A DNA stretch of 64,000 nt from Prostheceraeus crozeri. Taxonomy: Eukaryota; Platyhelminthes; Polycladida; Euryleptidae. The notes under the pieces were generated by a model. The model made no database searches and was not told the DNA's origin. It saw nothing but the letters and a program-made list of their open reading frames with translations. A program made the translations under genes and the position numbers. The stretch lies in NCBI GenBank assembly GCA_907163375.1, contig CAJQUW010010295.1, forward strand, positions 1 through 64,000. The letters run 5' to 3'. Below, one piece after another: positions 1 to 11,746 of this stretch. Every line of letters starts with the position of its first letter. Positions within the stretch are counted from its first letter, which is position 1.

Positions 1-357
1 TGAACACTTGAGGTCGGGACTTCAACCACCAAACCTTGAGCGTTGTTAAGTCATTCATTCATTCAACGCTCGCGCATATATAGAAAAGTCTACTCAAGCC
101 ATCCAAAATCTGATTAAAAATTTCTAGAATATGATGTTGATCGACGATGTGATGTATAAATCATCATCCATTGATTAAGAGTGAACGCGTGGTGTTGTGC
201 CACGAAATAAATTTAGTGGTTCTTAACAGGACCCTGCGATAATAACCGGCAACATAAGTAACATTCTTTAGTAATAAACGCCATGTAAGCAGACAGCTAA
301 GTCACCATCTATATACCTTTACATAAAGCGGTTTTAAGAGAAAAGACCAACGTAGAT
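1..357. other. No recognisable feature
   Basis: AT-rich single-copy-looking DNA. No coding similarity, repeat structure or RNA motif that I could support. Confidence 0.5.
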
Positions 358-358
358 T

Positions 359-800
359 TCTCAAAAAATGACATGTTTGAACAATAACTCGGGATCCATT
401 TTAAGGTAAGGGAATGAAACTCTCTCGCCGAGACGGGCTCATCTCAAAAATATTTTTCTAACAATGCCATATATGGTAATCAGGTCGCCATTTTGGATTT
501 GCGTGGGCCTACAGAAGCAAGGCCCCTCGGTGAATTCCTCAAAAATCGACATGTTTGAACAATATTAGGATCCATATTAGTCTACCGGACAAAAAAAACA
601 TTGAAATCTGCAGACGGGTCATTTGAAAATTATTTTTTTCACTCTGCCATAACTGATGGTAATTCAGCGTCGCCATCTTTGGATTTGTGGGCCTACCGAA
701 GAAGCCTCTCGGTCAATTCCTCACAAAGCCGACAATGTTTGAACAATATTAAGGAATCTAATATTAGTTCCTACGAAAATATGAAATCCTGTACACCAGA
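359..800 (+). repeat. Tandem repeat, about 180-bp unit, about 2.4 copies
   Basis: Three successive blocks start near 359, 537 and 718. Each opens with a CTCAAAAA-type stretch followed by GACATGTTTGAACAATA, and the first two then share a GACGGG...CATCT block, a GCCAT...GGTAAT block and a TTTGGATTT...GGGCCTAC block in the same order. The third unit is truncated. The copies are well diverged, so this is an old minisatellite or the remains of a tandemly built element. Confidence 0.7.
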
Positions 801-3191
801 AAAAAGCCTACTCGAATGTCTAAGACTTTTTAAAATTTGCTTTAAAGTTATTCAGAGAGGTCCCATGCCAACCTACAAAAGTGGAATCTAAGCCGGTCCT
901 GTTAGACACACTAAATTTATTTCGGGCACACCGTTGAGTGAGGTTGAGGTGAAGTTTGCGCTTTAGTCTAGTTTGCACTACAGTCGTTTCTCTAATAAAC
1001 GCCGCACCTTCAAAAAACAACCTCACCTATTAGGATAACAAGGAAGACCAACGAAAAATGACCTAAGCGCAAAACTTCTTATCTACTGATTTGAATTTTA
1101 TATAAAATCCAAAGACAACAATTTATATCAAATTTGCGAGATTTTCTATTAGTTTAATACAGTGGAGTGACGGAATTCAGAATCGTGAGAAACTGAAATC
1201 GCGCCAGCCCCTATTCACTTAGTGAATCTTCAAGCCGCTTGCGGATGCGATTTGCTTGTTGCAGGCTTGAGTATAACACCTAGGGTGCCCCTCAAGCCCC
1301 CGGTCTGCGGACCTAAAAACTGGGCTTTTGGTATAAAGCGCTTAAATCAAATGTCGCGAATTTGGTCCTCAGAGCACGTTCTTCCTTTGTCTTTGCATTT
1401 GGGTTTATTAATGCGATGGGGCGCTGTACATCAGATAGTCCCGAAGAAGTATTTCTTCAGGTATGATTATCACAGACAAGCATACTACCAGATCATGTGC
1501 CCGTCATGTGATGCAAACGTCTGGACACAGCTCTGCGTGTTAATGATAGCGATACTCTCACTGACAAATTGCGTTGGAGCGTAGGATTCAGTCAGCGTCA
1601 GATTGGTTCACCAACTAGGGTGACGTACAAACTGTGTTTTATCGATTTATTATCACGAATGCTGCCGAAAAGACAGAATCCCGTTTATTCCCTAACTGGC
1701 TCGCTCAGTTGACCGTGCTACTTGCATTGCTATTAGACCTACTGTCTTAATATATAGGATTACATATCTAGTACATTACGACATCCTTTATAATAGGACT
1801 TACGGGACATCATCTGATAGGTGACTTCTAATTATGAGACAAAGTATGCCACAATTGAATTTCAGCTAAATTGTATGCGCACTATAAGGCGCACTTGGAC
1901 GTTGAGGCTACATAGAAGTTTAAATCCATCTGTTCTTATGACGACTATGCCTTAAATAGTGGGCGAACTGTGGGAAGTTAACCATCCATCTCGTTAGCTT
2001 CTGACAGCACAGTTTTTGGCATATTGAAGATCCGCTTAAATATTACTCTCAATCTAAACACACAGCCAAAATTACCCAACGTCACGTGTATCGCATGATA
2101 TTACGTTAACTTTCGGCTCAGCGCGAGTGAAAAACGCTACCGAACGCCGCCGCGTATTCTAGGCTGTTACACTATTGCTGCCTACCCCTCGAGAAAGCTG
2201 TCAACCGTCAGCTGCTGTCAAACAATAGATCTAATTTGATTGGCGATTGGAGAGGGAATCTCTCCATTAATCAGTGAAATTTTCATGTATGAACCCTTCA
2301 TCAGTTTCTGCTGAGTTCAATATAGTTTTTAGTTTCAATTGTGATTAATTCACTTTATCTGTTAGTTAAGTGACAGAAAATGGAGAGGAAATCATACAAT
2401 ATAAAATAGCTAATCCAACAAGGAGAGCATCATTCAATTCTGTCTATTAATTCAATTCAAACTTTTAATTTCTATATTGTGAAAATAACAATTGAAAAAA
2501 TGTGAAAAAACTTGAAGTTGATCTTTTTAAGCTACAAAATCTCAATTTCTGTTACTTCAAATTTTCGGAATCTCACACTGAATGCCACGTGCTGTGCTAT
2601 TGCTCCTCTTGTTAATCCACTCCTCTTGTTGCTCCACCATCCTGGCGCTCTAGCGGTCAGCGCAATGTCTGAATGTTCTTTTCGGCATCCGGTAACACAG
2701 CAGCATCACAGAACGACTGCTAGAAACAGGGCGTATCAATTAGGTTTATGAATGAAAAGACTCATCAATTATATCATTGAATAAATAAATTCAGCATTTA
2801 CAATGAAGAACAAAATTTTTATTTATCAAAATTCGACGAAATACTTTTCAAAATCCTGATATACAGAGAAAATAAAATTTAAGAATTGAAAGAATGTTTA
2901 TATAGTATCTTAAGTAGGCCTCAGAGAGTAAGTATGTAATAGGTAGATTGTCAACTCACACAAATGTCAACAGACAGTAAAAAAATTATATCAAAAGATT
3001 CAAATAGTGATGCGGAACCTCAGACTTTAACATATAAATAGTATGAAACTCTTAGGATATCAAAAAGAATAGAGATGTAATTACAAGCCACTGTAAAAGA
3101 CCTTGTAGGACTGAGACCTTCTCACTATTCCTCCTAAAATGACTAACATGATCAACATCACGACTACTATAGAGTAGTTAAAGTTTCAACT
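801..3191. other. Unannotated stretch
   Basis: I saw no coding similarity or clear repeat boundaries here. The open frames present (for example 1222-1584 and 2512-2751) show no family resemblance and look like chance frames. Confidence 0.45.
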
Positions 3192-4203
3192 GTGCCTAGA
3201 GCATTCAGTGTCAGAAGAATAAGCGAAGAAGTGCTCAACTCAATTAATAAAAGTGCTTTTTCGTTGGAGAATTCGCGTTGGATTTCCGATTCGATTTTGA
3301 CGAAGCAGCAACAACTACTAAAATCATTCAGGGAGCGAAACATCCTTTCGATGAAGCCGGACAAAGGACATTGCTCAGTTCTGATGATGAAGGAGCAGCA
3401 TGTGAGAAAGATGAACGATATTCTTGACGACAACACCAAGTTCACAACTTTGGATGAAGACGTGGAGTGGGATGACATGCGAAATCGTGTCAAGATGCAG
3501 CAATTGTTGAAGAGGTTGGTTGGTGTTGGAGAGTCGGACAGAAAGTTCATTGATGTTTTACCTTCCGGAGTCACTATCCCAAGGCTTTATGGTCGTCCGA
3601 AGTTTCACAAGCCAGACTGTCCCCTGCGAACTGTTCTGTCAATGACTGTATCAATGTAGCATGAAGCGGCCAGGCTTATAGATGTTGAAATCTTAGAGGC
3701 GATTGTGTAATTTATAGGAAGTACACCGTCAAAGACTCATTCACTCTTCGGAATAGACTTGATGAGATGACGGTATCAAAGGACGACGTCCGGATGACAA
3801 CAGCCATCTAGAATCTTTTTCCCTGTGCGTGAAACAGTGGATATAATATGTGATACAGGGTATCAATCCAACAGGAGCCCGCCGAAGATCGGTTCAAAAG
3901 TTCTTAGTGAGACCAGTCATAGGTTCTGATAATGTTTTCGACTGACGTCAAATTTGTGTTCAACGGTGCAGGATGGGCTGGCAATGGGCAGTCCTTTGTC
4001 TGGCTTATTCGTGGCTGTCTTTGTGGGTCTTCACGAACCGCCCATGCTTTATTCGACCAAACCCAAACTGTATGTGAGGGTACCCCCGTTGATGACGTTT
4101 ATGTCATATCCAGCAGCAACGAAGAATCGGCGACAAATTTCAGTCAGCTCAACGCCATGCATCCTAGTTTGGTTTACTCTCGGAATGATGGAGTTTCCTT
4201 GAC
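3192..4203 (+). pseudogene. Penelope-like element, broken reverse transcriptase (PLE1)
   Basis: The frame at 3192-3659 has the typical N-terminal block of Penelope-like (PLE) reverse transcriptases: a basic lead-in, then KPDKGHCSVLMMKEQHVRKM, then IPRLYGRPKFHKPDCPLR. Further on, 3954-4203 encodes DGLAMGSPLSGLF, the PLE version of the RT palm motif, followed by a diverged block where the YVDD-type motif would lie. PLE enzymes copy their RNA into DNA and carry a GIY-YIG nuclease at the C-terminus; I saw no nuclease here. The copy is clearly dead, with several breaks. The assignment rests on motif order and spacing, which are distinctive for PLEs as opposed to LINEs. Confidence 0.75.
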
Positions 4204-4639
4204 GCTCGTATTGTGCATTCGCCCAACCATGTTACTGCCCGGTACTTATCGGATATCTCCCTCCCCAAAGTTTTCAAATTTGTCTAAAATCTGCATAGAT
4301 GAATCAATCGTCACCAAACTTCAGGTAAACGTACTTAAGCATATTTTCTACCCACATACGAATGACAGCCTTTCGTTTCAGATGATACCAAATGTTCAGA
4401 TGATGCCAAATATGAGCATTTTTGATGAAAAAATGAAAACATAACAAAACACTTCACGACATCACTAATTTTTCATTAGTTCTCTGATTTTGATGAACAG
4501 TATGTCAAAAGAGAGCTCAGAAAATACTCTTTCTCCTCGTGCCTGATTCATTATCATACTCACATGTTTTCATTTTTAAAAATAGCGATTTGTAGATTGA
4601 GTGATTTTTCATATTTTTCAGCACTGCTCAGCAAATCCA

Positions 4640-4924
4640 ACAACGGATGCACGTCTATCGTAGCTCATTTTAAAGCTAAGAATGCAGGCCGTCGAATAAT
4701 GTATGGCACTTTGATGTGCGACACGACTGGAAGGCATGAGAATCGATTGAACTTCAACGAAATTTAGGTGGTCCGTTTTTTGTGATCGACTCTATAGAAG
4801 ACAGCGTTGCGATCTTTTAGTCCGGATGTCCATCCTGACGACTTCAAATGACACTTTCAGGGTTCGACCTCTAGACCAGAAGATCTCTAAGCCAAGCACT
4901 AAACCACTGTGCCACGGTGACCAA
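4640..4924 (-). mobile_element. tRNA-derived SINE
   Basis: On the minus strand, 4924-4855 reads like a tRNA gene head: TGGCACAGTGG fits the RNA polymerase III A box (TGGCNNAGTGG), and about 35 nt later AGGTCGAACCCTGA fits a degenerate B box. It is not a functional tRNA gene because the acceptor stem and anticodon arm cannot be closed. The sequence downstream on that strand (4854 to about 4640), with CATCCGGACTAAAAGATCGC and a CTATAGAGTCGATCAC block, resembles SINE bodies known from many invertebrates. The downstream end is uncertain. Confidence 0.6.
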
Positions 4925-5538
4925 CGATTGCAATGCAGGGTCTCCTTCACTATTCTGCCAAATTGTGAGTTGATCAGTCATGTAGAAGATGCATTTTAAT
5001 ACATGTGAAGATAGAAAGTAACCGGTATACATGCCAAGCTGTCAACGTCTTCTTTCAAAGCGCGACACATCAATATTTCCCTTCAGATTTCTGCACAAAC
5101 GTGATACTAACTTTGTAAATATCTTAGCTATCACTTTTTTAGTCTTTTATTATCATATAAAAGCACATGAGCTCTGACAAATGATTCAAAATTCAAATTT
5201 GTGCATCTAGAAGTTCTTGAAGTTGTAAAAATATTGAGATATGCAACACCTTGCAATATGTGATTATTTTCTATCTACTTCCTGCTGTTAAATGTTTATT
5301 ATCTCGACTGAGAAACTGGATCTCGAAGTCATGACTCATCATTAAAAAATGGTTCCCTAACACTTATTCTACTATAGCGGAGAATTCAAAAGAATTCTTT
5401 ATTTTCTTTGTCAAAATAGCAATGAGATCGTGCACTTAATCAACAGTAAAGTTTGAAAAGTATGAAAAATATTTCGGCATTTTTCGCCTTGCCTGACGAT
5501 GGCAACGGATAGCAGCTATATCGCTGCTCAAGAACATA
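4925..5538. other. No recognisable feature
   Basis: AT-rich DNA between the SINE and the start of the duplicated segment. Nothing supported. Confidence 0.4.
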
Positions 5539-5730
5539 TAGTGCACGAATAATAGAATCGGTTATTTTCAAATTAATAAATGAAAACAGCAAGGTTCTCC
5601 ATTTCTCATGAAGTGCTACTGTGGGGATGTGGATAATATTGCTCTCTTATCTATAATGGCTTAACAACAGAGCGCTGAATTTAACCATAAGGAGTGAAGT
5701 CTAGACGCCCAAACGACAATTGCTGTGACC

Positions 5731-6482
5731 ATAGAGTATGTTAGGTAGAGTGGTAACTCCGCATTTATTAAATCCCCAATGTGCATACAATTTCGATTTT
5801 ATTAAATGAACTCAAGGGGGATACAGTTGGAATTGTTTCCAAAATGTGAGATTGCACATCTATGCAGCTTTAAGAAATTACAACGGAATTGAATGACCAT
5901 GATAGCATAATGCAGAAGGAAATGATATTATTTTACAGATCGTTAGTGTCATGACAGATTTGAAGAGGCAATGTTTGTTAAATTTCAACTCGATGACCTG
6001 CTATTGCTTTCATGCTGAACCTCAAAAGAATCTTCTTAAGCGTGATCATTTCACAGGCAACATGCCACTGATAGAGCAAAGTCATCAAATCAAAGAGAAT
6101 GATTTCAATTAGCTTTGAAAGATGTAATTGGGTCCACATCACTATACAGATTCAAGAAATGAAAAGTGAATTAAGTGAATCATAAAACTTGAAATTTCAG
6201 CCAAGAAAACAAAATAATATCTCGACTTTTTCATGAAGACTTCCCTTATAATGCGGCTCATGAAATTCCCTTGCAAATTAGCTATATTCCGCTTAGTTAG
6301 GTTGTTTTTTAGCAAATATTCATTCCTTTTGATATTCAACTTGCCTCATACTACTTATATAGGGAAGCCATCTCGGTAGTATATAAATTTGCAAAATTTT
6401 GACTTTTTTAAATCTCCGCAAAAAACTGAATCTCTTCATATAAAAATTTTTACTGTATACAGACACCTTTGAGTCGACAAAA
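5731..6482 (+). mobile_element. R1 non-autonomous DNA element, copy a
   Basis: A family of about 750-830 bp that I call R1 recurs at 5731, 12917, 15941, 22256, 31320 (partial) and 57736. One end reads ATAGAGTATGTTAGGTAGAG then TGGTAACTC. The other end in better copies reads (reverse complement) GTAGAGTGTNGACTC within GTATATATAGGTAGAG. These are imperfect inverted ends, and outermost TA dinucleotides fit a TA target. No coding capacity was seen, so it is probably a Tc1/mariner-type non-autonomous element. This copy has a decayed right end. Confidence 0.7.
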
Positions 6483-7113
6483 CTTTTAAGCTCAATTCCA
6501 CCGTATGGAAATCGGGTTGAGCTAAACTACGACAACATCGCATGGAAAATGCGTGATTCTGAGCGCACCTCAATTTCACGAAAAATGGCATGTCGAGTTT
6601 TAAAAAATCATTCTTTATGTTCTTTGAACAGCAACTTAATGAATGTAAAACATTGAAATCTCATCCACTGCATCCGATCATCTTCAGTGTACACTGCAAG
6701 TACCAGGTCATGAAAGCCGCTATGAATACTCCACGAAACGAAGAATTTGTATATTTTTCCTGCTAGCTCGTAGCGAAAAACTTGTCGCCACCAGCGGCGA
6801 CGAAATGCCCACAACTTTTAACCAATCAGTGTTTCTCTCATCAATCAATGAATCTCGCAGCCACAAAATGTCGTAGCTTGCGTTGTTCACCCTTGTTGCT
6901 ATGATTCGTGGCGAATTCGTTGCGATTTTCGTGGCCTGACATTTACAGTGTACCTGCAGCAAATTGAAAATTAAGGATATTTTGAGAAAATTACCTAAGA
7001 TGAAGAATCGCAGAAATAATTCAATCAGACTTCATAGGATGAATCACTCTTACAATATTTAGATGTTCTGCTGCAAATGAGATTGGAAGTCATTGCATGG
7101 TTACAGAGAAGAG

Positions 7114-7440
7114 TCAATTCTTAATAAAGTTAACTTCGGAGTAATTCCCCATATTTGCGCTAGTCACCACTGGTTCCACTTTGTAAGATGGGAAAAGACC
7201 CACTTTACCGGTTCGAACGTTGGACCCTTTGGACATGCCGTTCCAATTGTTACCAACAATGTTTATTAGATCTCCTCGTTTGAGCTCGATTTCTTCTCGC
7301 TGCAGAGGCATATGATCAAACAAGGCGCGAACACGTGAAGGATTTTGTCCACTGAAGTGATAAATATTGTCAAGCGATTCGCATGCAGCACTTGCATCCA
7401 TGTTCAATGTTTGCATCAGCTCATATGCCATACGACAGAC
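7114..7440 (-). CDS. FUT8: FUT8 exon 7 (last exon, copy A): C-terminal SH3-like domain
   Basis: The exon begins after the acceptor TTTCAG at phase 0 with VCRMAYELMQTL, matching the FUT8 block VCRVAYEIMQTL, and ends at a stop after NYSEVNFIKN, encoding 108 residues. The middle part GDLINIVGNNWNGMSKG and then GKVGLFPSYKVEPVV is the FUT8-type SH3 domain that follows the Rossmann catalytic domain. FUT8 transfers fucose from GDP-fucose to O6 of the core GlcNAc of N-glycans in the Golgi. Here the motif reads GNNWNG where human and fly FUT8 have GNHWDG. The duplicate at 59119-59445 keeps the histidine. Confidence 0.9.
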   Translation of the reverse strand, partial: VCRMAYELMQTLNMDASAACESLDNIYHFSGQNPSRVRALFDHMPLQREEIELKRGDLINIVGNNWNGMSKGSNVRTGKVGLFPSYKVEPVVTSANMGNYSEVNFIKN

Positions 7441-8120
7441 CTGAAAGATAGAAACATTCAATTACATAAATAATGCAATAGCAATTGTCCCAGAAGTAAG
7501 GATCGATATGATTTGTTTCTTCAACTAGACCATCATCATTGAAGCTGACTATCGTAATTTTGATTTACCAGTATCCTTAAACATGCGCTCTAAACATCTG
7601 TCATTTGTGGTGTTGTAATAGAATGTTATGCTAAACAAAATGTTATTCTTGTGAGGAACTGAACTCAAGCATTAATAATACCACAAAACGTTTGAAAATT
7701 TCTATTTCCACCTTCTCAATAGGTATATTCCTAATCACTGACATTTCTTTGTAAGTAAAATGCGAGCATTGTGCTGTAACGCTCTGTTTCAAATCTTCCA
7801 GAGTTGTCGGTGCACTTCTGTAGAATACCTCTAACTATATCCAACGACTTTAGTTCAGGGGATGGAGAATTATTCGAAAAGGATATGAACCCGTCTTTCA
7901 TCCTTGACATGATCCCGCTGGATGACTGGCCTTACATGTAACTCGATCTGAAGGGATAGTCCGGGCTGTGTCGGCAACATGTGCCAGAGAATCCTCTCAC
8001 GCTTTCTTCACTTTTCCTTATCAGCTTCTCTTTTCTATCCATACGTAGGGGTTATAGCACATCCCGCCATACAATGCAATACAGCAATGGTTCCAAAGCG
8101 TAAGAAGCATGTAGCATAGC

Positions 8121-8874
8121 CACGGAATTAGATTGCTTAACTCTTTCAGTTTACTAGAAGTAAAGACTAATGCAAAACGATTTCACATGCTGAAACTTAG
8201 GAAGAGGACAAAAAGGAGTTCCTAATACCATACAGAGACAGAAAAAACAGTCGTGCGTCGCTTGCGGATTGCTGTGAATTCCTCCAAACTGCTTCGATTG
8301 CCATAACTCCTTCAGATTCGAAGAATTCAGATCATTGCGCAAAAGTTTTCTCGTTAATGTTGGTCCGTCAGGTTTTTTGTTTAGAAGTTGGCAGGCGCGA
8401 GAAATTTAGTTCACTCCATCTCTTTGTAGGATTTATCAGTGAATGGTATTGTGACAGCGAAGTGTGACCGAACGAAGAACTCGATGTGTATGACACGCAC
8501 GCCACTGGCTGCTGTCTGAGGCTATATAGTGCCATATCTATGAACCATATCAAATGATTCAGATATCAGATATCAGGCGTGCCAACTGCCAAGTAGTGAT
8601 ATCTTTGACTTCATGTAATAATTTAAATTACAAACTCTCTAACCTTCTGATACATGAAAGACCTACGTCCAAATAAATGTAGTTGACTTCTTGATTTATT
8701 ATTCTCAATACAAAACCGCAACAACTACAACACGCACGCCACTGGCTGCTGTCTGAGGCTCACTGCGTGACGACCTTAATCGTGTGTGGTGTATGCCATT
8801 TCATTATCGCATACGAGATATAACATTGTCTTTCTAGGAAACAACGACTAAGGAACGAGCAGTCTAATTCTGTG
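8121..8874. mobile_element. Non-autonomous hAT-like element with an insert (copy D)
   Basis: The ends are CACGGAATTAGATTG and GTCTAATTCTGTG (inverted repeat). The flanks carry a perfect 8-bp target duplication AGCATAGC (8113-8120 and 8875-8882). Eight-base duplications with CA...TG ends are the mark of hAT transposons. The interior matches copies at 26272, 27708 and 36993 (about 520 bp each), but this copy is about 235 bp longer because of an insert at 8524-8760 flanked by a 31-bp direct repeat. Confidence 0.8.
8493..8760. repeat. 31-bp direct repeat around a 206-bp insert
   Basis: The 31-mer at 8493-8523, beginning ACACGCACGCCACTGG, recurs identically at 8730-8760. The stretch between is absent from the related elements at 26272, 27708 and 36993, so it is secondary to the hAT-like element. 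The same arrangement is present in the duplicate near 60498-60765. Confidence 0.8.
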
Positions 8875-9483
8875 AGCATAGCAGATATGTGAGTAGCACT
8901 ATAAGCTGCAGATAAACAGCAACGTTGGTAAATGCTGGTACCAGTTATGCTACAACATCATGTTCAACAAAATATTCATTTCATAAAATTGCATTTCAGG
9001 ACCTGTGAAAATGTCTCATAGTTTTGAATAGACTCATAATGTAAGTAAGTGCACTGATAAGTTAGTACACTCACCGATCAGTGTATGAAGCAAGTATATG
9101 GAGTTATGGAAAGCCCTTGGGGCCAACTCTTACTAACATTTTTTAGCTTATCTTGGAGAAGTCAACTTGGACAAATGACGCATGTTCCTATGTAAAACGA
9201 AATCTTTCACATTTCAATCAGAGAATGATATCCTTCCATCAATTCGGTGAGAATAATGGGATTAAACAGCTCAGATATGAGATGGGATTTACCGTCACAA
9301 CCAGATGACGAGTGTGATCGCCAAGCGTATTCATATATTGAGAAACACTGAGACCGTTGACCAATGCCGAAGAGTTGCATGTGGTATATAAGCTTCAGTA
9401 ACGCAATCAACAACTCAATATGCGAGTACATTTTTGTAGGAATAGCAAGCTCTCAAAAAAACTCGGCAGGTACTGTGCATGCA

Positions 9484-10853
9484 CGGAGGCTACTACTAAA
9501 GCTTTCAACCTTGACCATTCCCATAATTTGATAGTCACACAAATTCATTTCCGTGAACTATAGCATGTATCTAAATTAAGCAACCAGTTACAGATTGATC
9601 GAATGCATTTCGTGGCCACAGGACACGATTCTTCACATGAATGCTGAACATTAGTGAGTACACCGACAACCATTGTCTCTCTTCACCGCAGTTACTGTCT
9701 CTTTCATCATGCAATTGAACAGACGTGATTTCCGTGCCATGATTTACTATGACTACAAGGCTGGTTTGACTGACAATGAGTCGTTTGATCGCTTGACTGC
9801 TGCTTTCGGTGATTCTGCTTCATCTTACGGCACCATCAAGAATTGGTTCGCTGAATTTCGAAGGAGAAGAAGATCACTGGATGATGAGGTGCGTTCTGGA
9901 AGACCATCAGAATCTGTGACAGAAGAGAATGTTGAGTGTGTGGGAGCCATGATAGAAGCCGACGCAAGAGTGACTTATGCAATGATTGAAAGAAGTCTAG
10001 CGATTCATCCTCCTCAAATCCATCAAATCAGCATGAATCTCTTGGTGTGCGAAAGCGAACCGCTCGTTGGGTACCCCACCATTTGATTGAAGAACAAAAG
10101 ACAGCTAGGGTGGAGTGGTGCCTGTTCATGAAAAGCAAGTTCAGAGATGGAAGCGCGAGAGAGTCAGCCAGTGTTGTAACCGGTGACGAAACTTGGATTT
10201 ACCAGTTCGAGCCGGAAAAGAAGCAGCAGTTCCGAATGTGGTTGTTCCCTGGCGATGAACTTCCCGTCAAGTTTCGCAGAGTTCGAAGCTGCGGCAAGCA
10301 AATGGTCCTCATTTTCTTTTCCTCTAGCGGCCATGTTTCACCGTCGGTACTGGAAGAGCAAAGAACTGTTAGATCCTCATGGTATTGAAGTGTTGGTCTT
10401 CCAAAATTTCTGGCTAATGTCCGAGAAAATTGGTCAAGGACAAGAGCACGAGAAATACTCCTCCACCATGACAACGCACCGGCCCACAAGTCGGCACAGA
10501 AAATGGCTTTTTTAGCTGAAAACAATGTCCATCTTCTCCCCCAGCCTCCCTACAATCCGGATTTGTCACCAGCCGATTTCTTTTTGTTCCCTAAGGTGAA
10601 GTCAGCAATGCGCGGTATTCCTTTTCCCACCAAAGAGGACGCTGTTCAAGCCCACATGGATGAAGTGCTAAAAACTGGATCTGACTGAGTACTGCAATTG
10701 TTTCAGTGGATGGTTTCGGCGAATGGACAAATGCATTGCCGCCAAAGATGCATCTTTTGAAAAGTTATGATCAAATGTAAAAGAAATATAGGTTACTGTT
10801 TAACATCAATTGCTTTTTCTATATGAGGCTAAAAACTTTAATAGTGCACCTCG
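9484..10853 (+). mobile_element. mariner (DD34D-type) transposon, copy A
   Basis: About 1.37 kb, the usual mariner size. The right end reads (reverse complement) CGAGGTGCACTATTAAAG next to a TA. The left end reads CGGAGGCTACTACTAAAGC, an imperfect inverted partner with a damaged flanking TA. The remains of a transposase gene lie inside on the plus strand. It sits in a FUT8 intron, against the direction of the gene. The same insertion is present in copy B at 61487-62859, so it predates the duplication. Confidence 0.85.
9709..10770 (+). pseudogene. mariner transposase, broken
   Basis: Starts MQLNRRDFRAMIYYDYKAG, the mariner N-terminal helix-turn-helix region, then GTIKNWFAEFRR and DDEVRSGRPSE. 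The catalytic blocks are visible in different frames: GDETWIYQFEPEKKQQ (first Asp), LLHHDNAPAHKSAQK (second Asp) and YNPDLSPADFFLFPK (third Asp). It has at least three frameshifts: one near 10030 that is absent from copy B, one before the HDNAPAH block, and one near 10675 after DEVLK. It is inactive. The family normally cuts and pastes at TA sites. Confidence 0.85.
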
Positions 10854-11396
10854 TACAAGCACTACAATAATCGAATGTCTTGAGAGTTCAGCAGCGAAAC
10901 TTTAACATTGCATAACGACAAATAAGTTCTACATGCACTTCTTCCTCGTGTACTTTCTTCCAGAAGCAAGACGCTATGTGACCCCTTTTACAGAACTGTC
11001 AAAGACAATGTTCACTTGTCCTTTTTACCACTTGCCTTTTAAACAAATAACATTAAAATTTTTAGGCATGAAAAAGTTTCTCAGTTCACTTTGTAATTGA
11101 TTGATTTTCAATCGAAAGAAATGAAGCTCTTCTACTGCTTGTACCACATATTTATAGGGACATTCACGGTGTCACCGAGAGCGCAGTCTCATTTTTGAAA
11201 TTTCCTAAAAGATTTTTTTACAGTACTATGTATTTTGACCTCTAGATTACGAATATGATGGTCAAAAAATCATCCATCGAGGACTTCTCGAGAAAAGTCA
11301 AATATTCAAAATGTCGGACCTTGAAACCGAAACTACGAGTAATGGTAAAAACATAATGCATATTTGAAAGATATGTGCATGGATTTCATCACTCAC
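10854..11396. other. Intronic DNA, no further feature
   Basis: Part of the FUT8 intron between exons 6 and 7. Nothing recognised beyond the exon 6 donor at its right end. Confidence 0.4.
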
Positions 11397-11746
11397 GTTA
11401 GAGGAGAACGTACAGAACTAGGTAATTCGTTTCAGAAAGGAGCACTATATCAATAATGATGCCCCGGAACGATTTGTCACTAAATCGAGTTGATAGGCTT
11501 GCTGCCTTTGACATTTTGCTGTCATTCATGACAACATAATCAGGATATTTACTCCGCATTTCTGACACAGCGCGAGGTTCATCAGTGGCTAGGAATACCC
11601 GCTTCCTCCATCCATTTGGAGTCAAACTGCCATTTTTCGGCGTAGGAGGTCCGTGAGAAATTTCATATCTTCGGTACCAAGTTTCCACTTTCTTCATGTA
11701 CTGATCGACGGCGTAAGAAGCGGCTTCTCTTATCAGTTTATCTGAT
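11397..11746 (-). pseudogene. FUT8: FUT8 exon 6 (copy A): GDP-fucose-binding half, frameshifted
   Basis: Begins after ACTTCCAG and completes an Arg codon, giving (R)SDKLIREAASYAVDQYM, which aligns with human RRTDKVGTEAAFHPIEEYM. The residues known in human FUT8 as Asp368, Lys369, Glu373 and Tyr382 are all present. Next comes VFLATDEPRAV (human YLATDDPSLL), so the second Asp is Glu. RGIIIDIVLLSE keeps the catalytic-domain Asp, and CTFSS before the donor GTGAGT is the conserved end. The exon is 350 nt; copy B has 349. The extra A near 11412 shifts the frame after NYLV, so this copy reads into a stop just before the splice site. It is either a real lesion or a sequencing error. Confidence 0.85.

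Larger units (their letters stand above)
7441..11396 (-). other. FUT8 intron between exons 6 and 7 (copy A)
   Basis: About 4.0 kb, bounded by donor GTGAGT next to 11397 and acceptor TTTCAG next to 7440. It contains a hAT-like element (8121-8874) and a degenerate mariner (9484-10853). Otherwise I saw nothing coding in it. Confidence 0.8.

Noticed and set aside
4855-4924. Possible tRNA gene on the minus strand
   Set aside because: A and B boxes are present but the cloverleaf does not close and the sequence continues into a SINE-like body.
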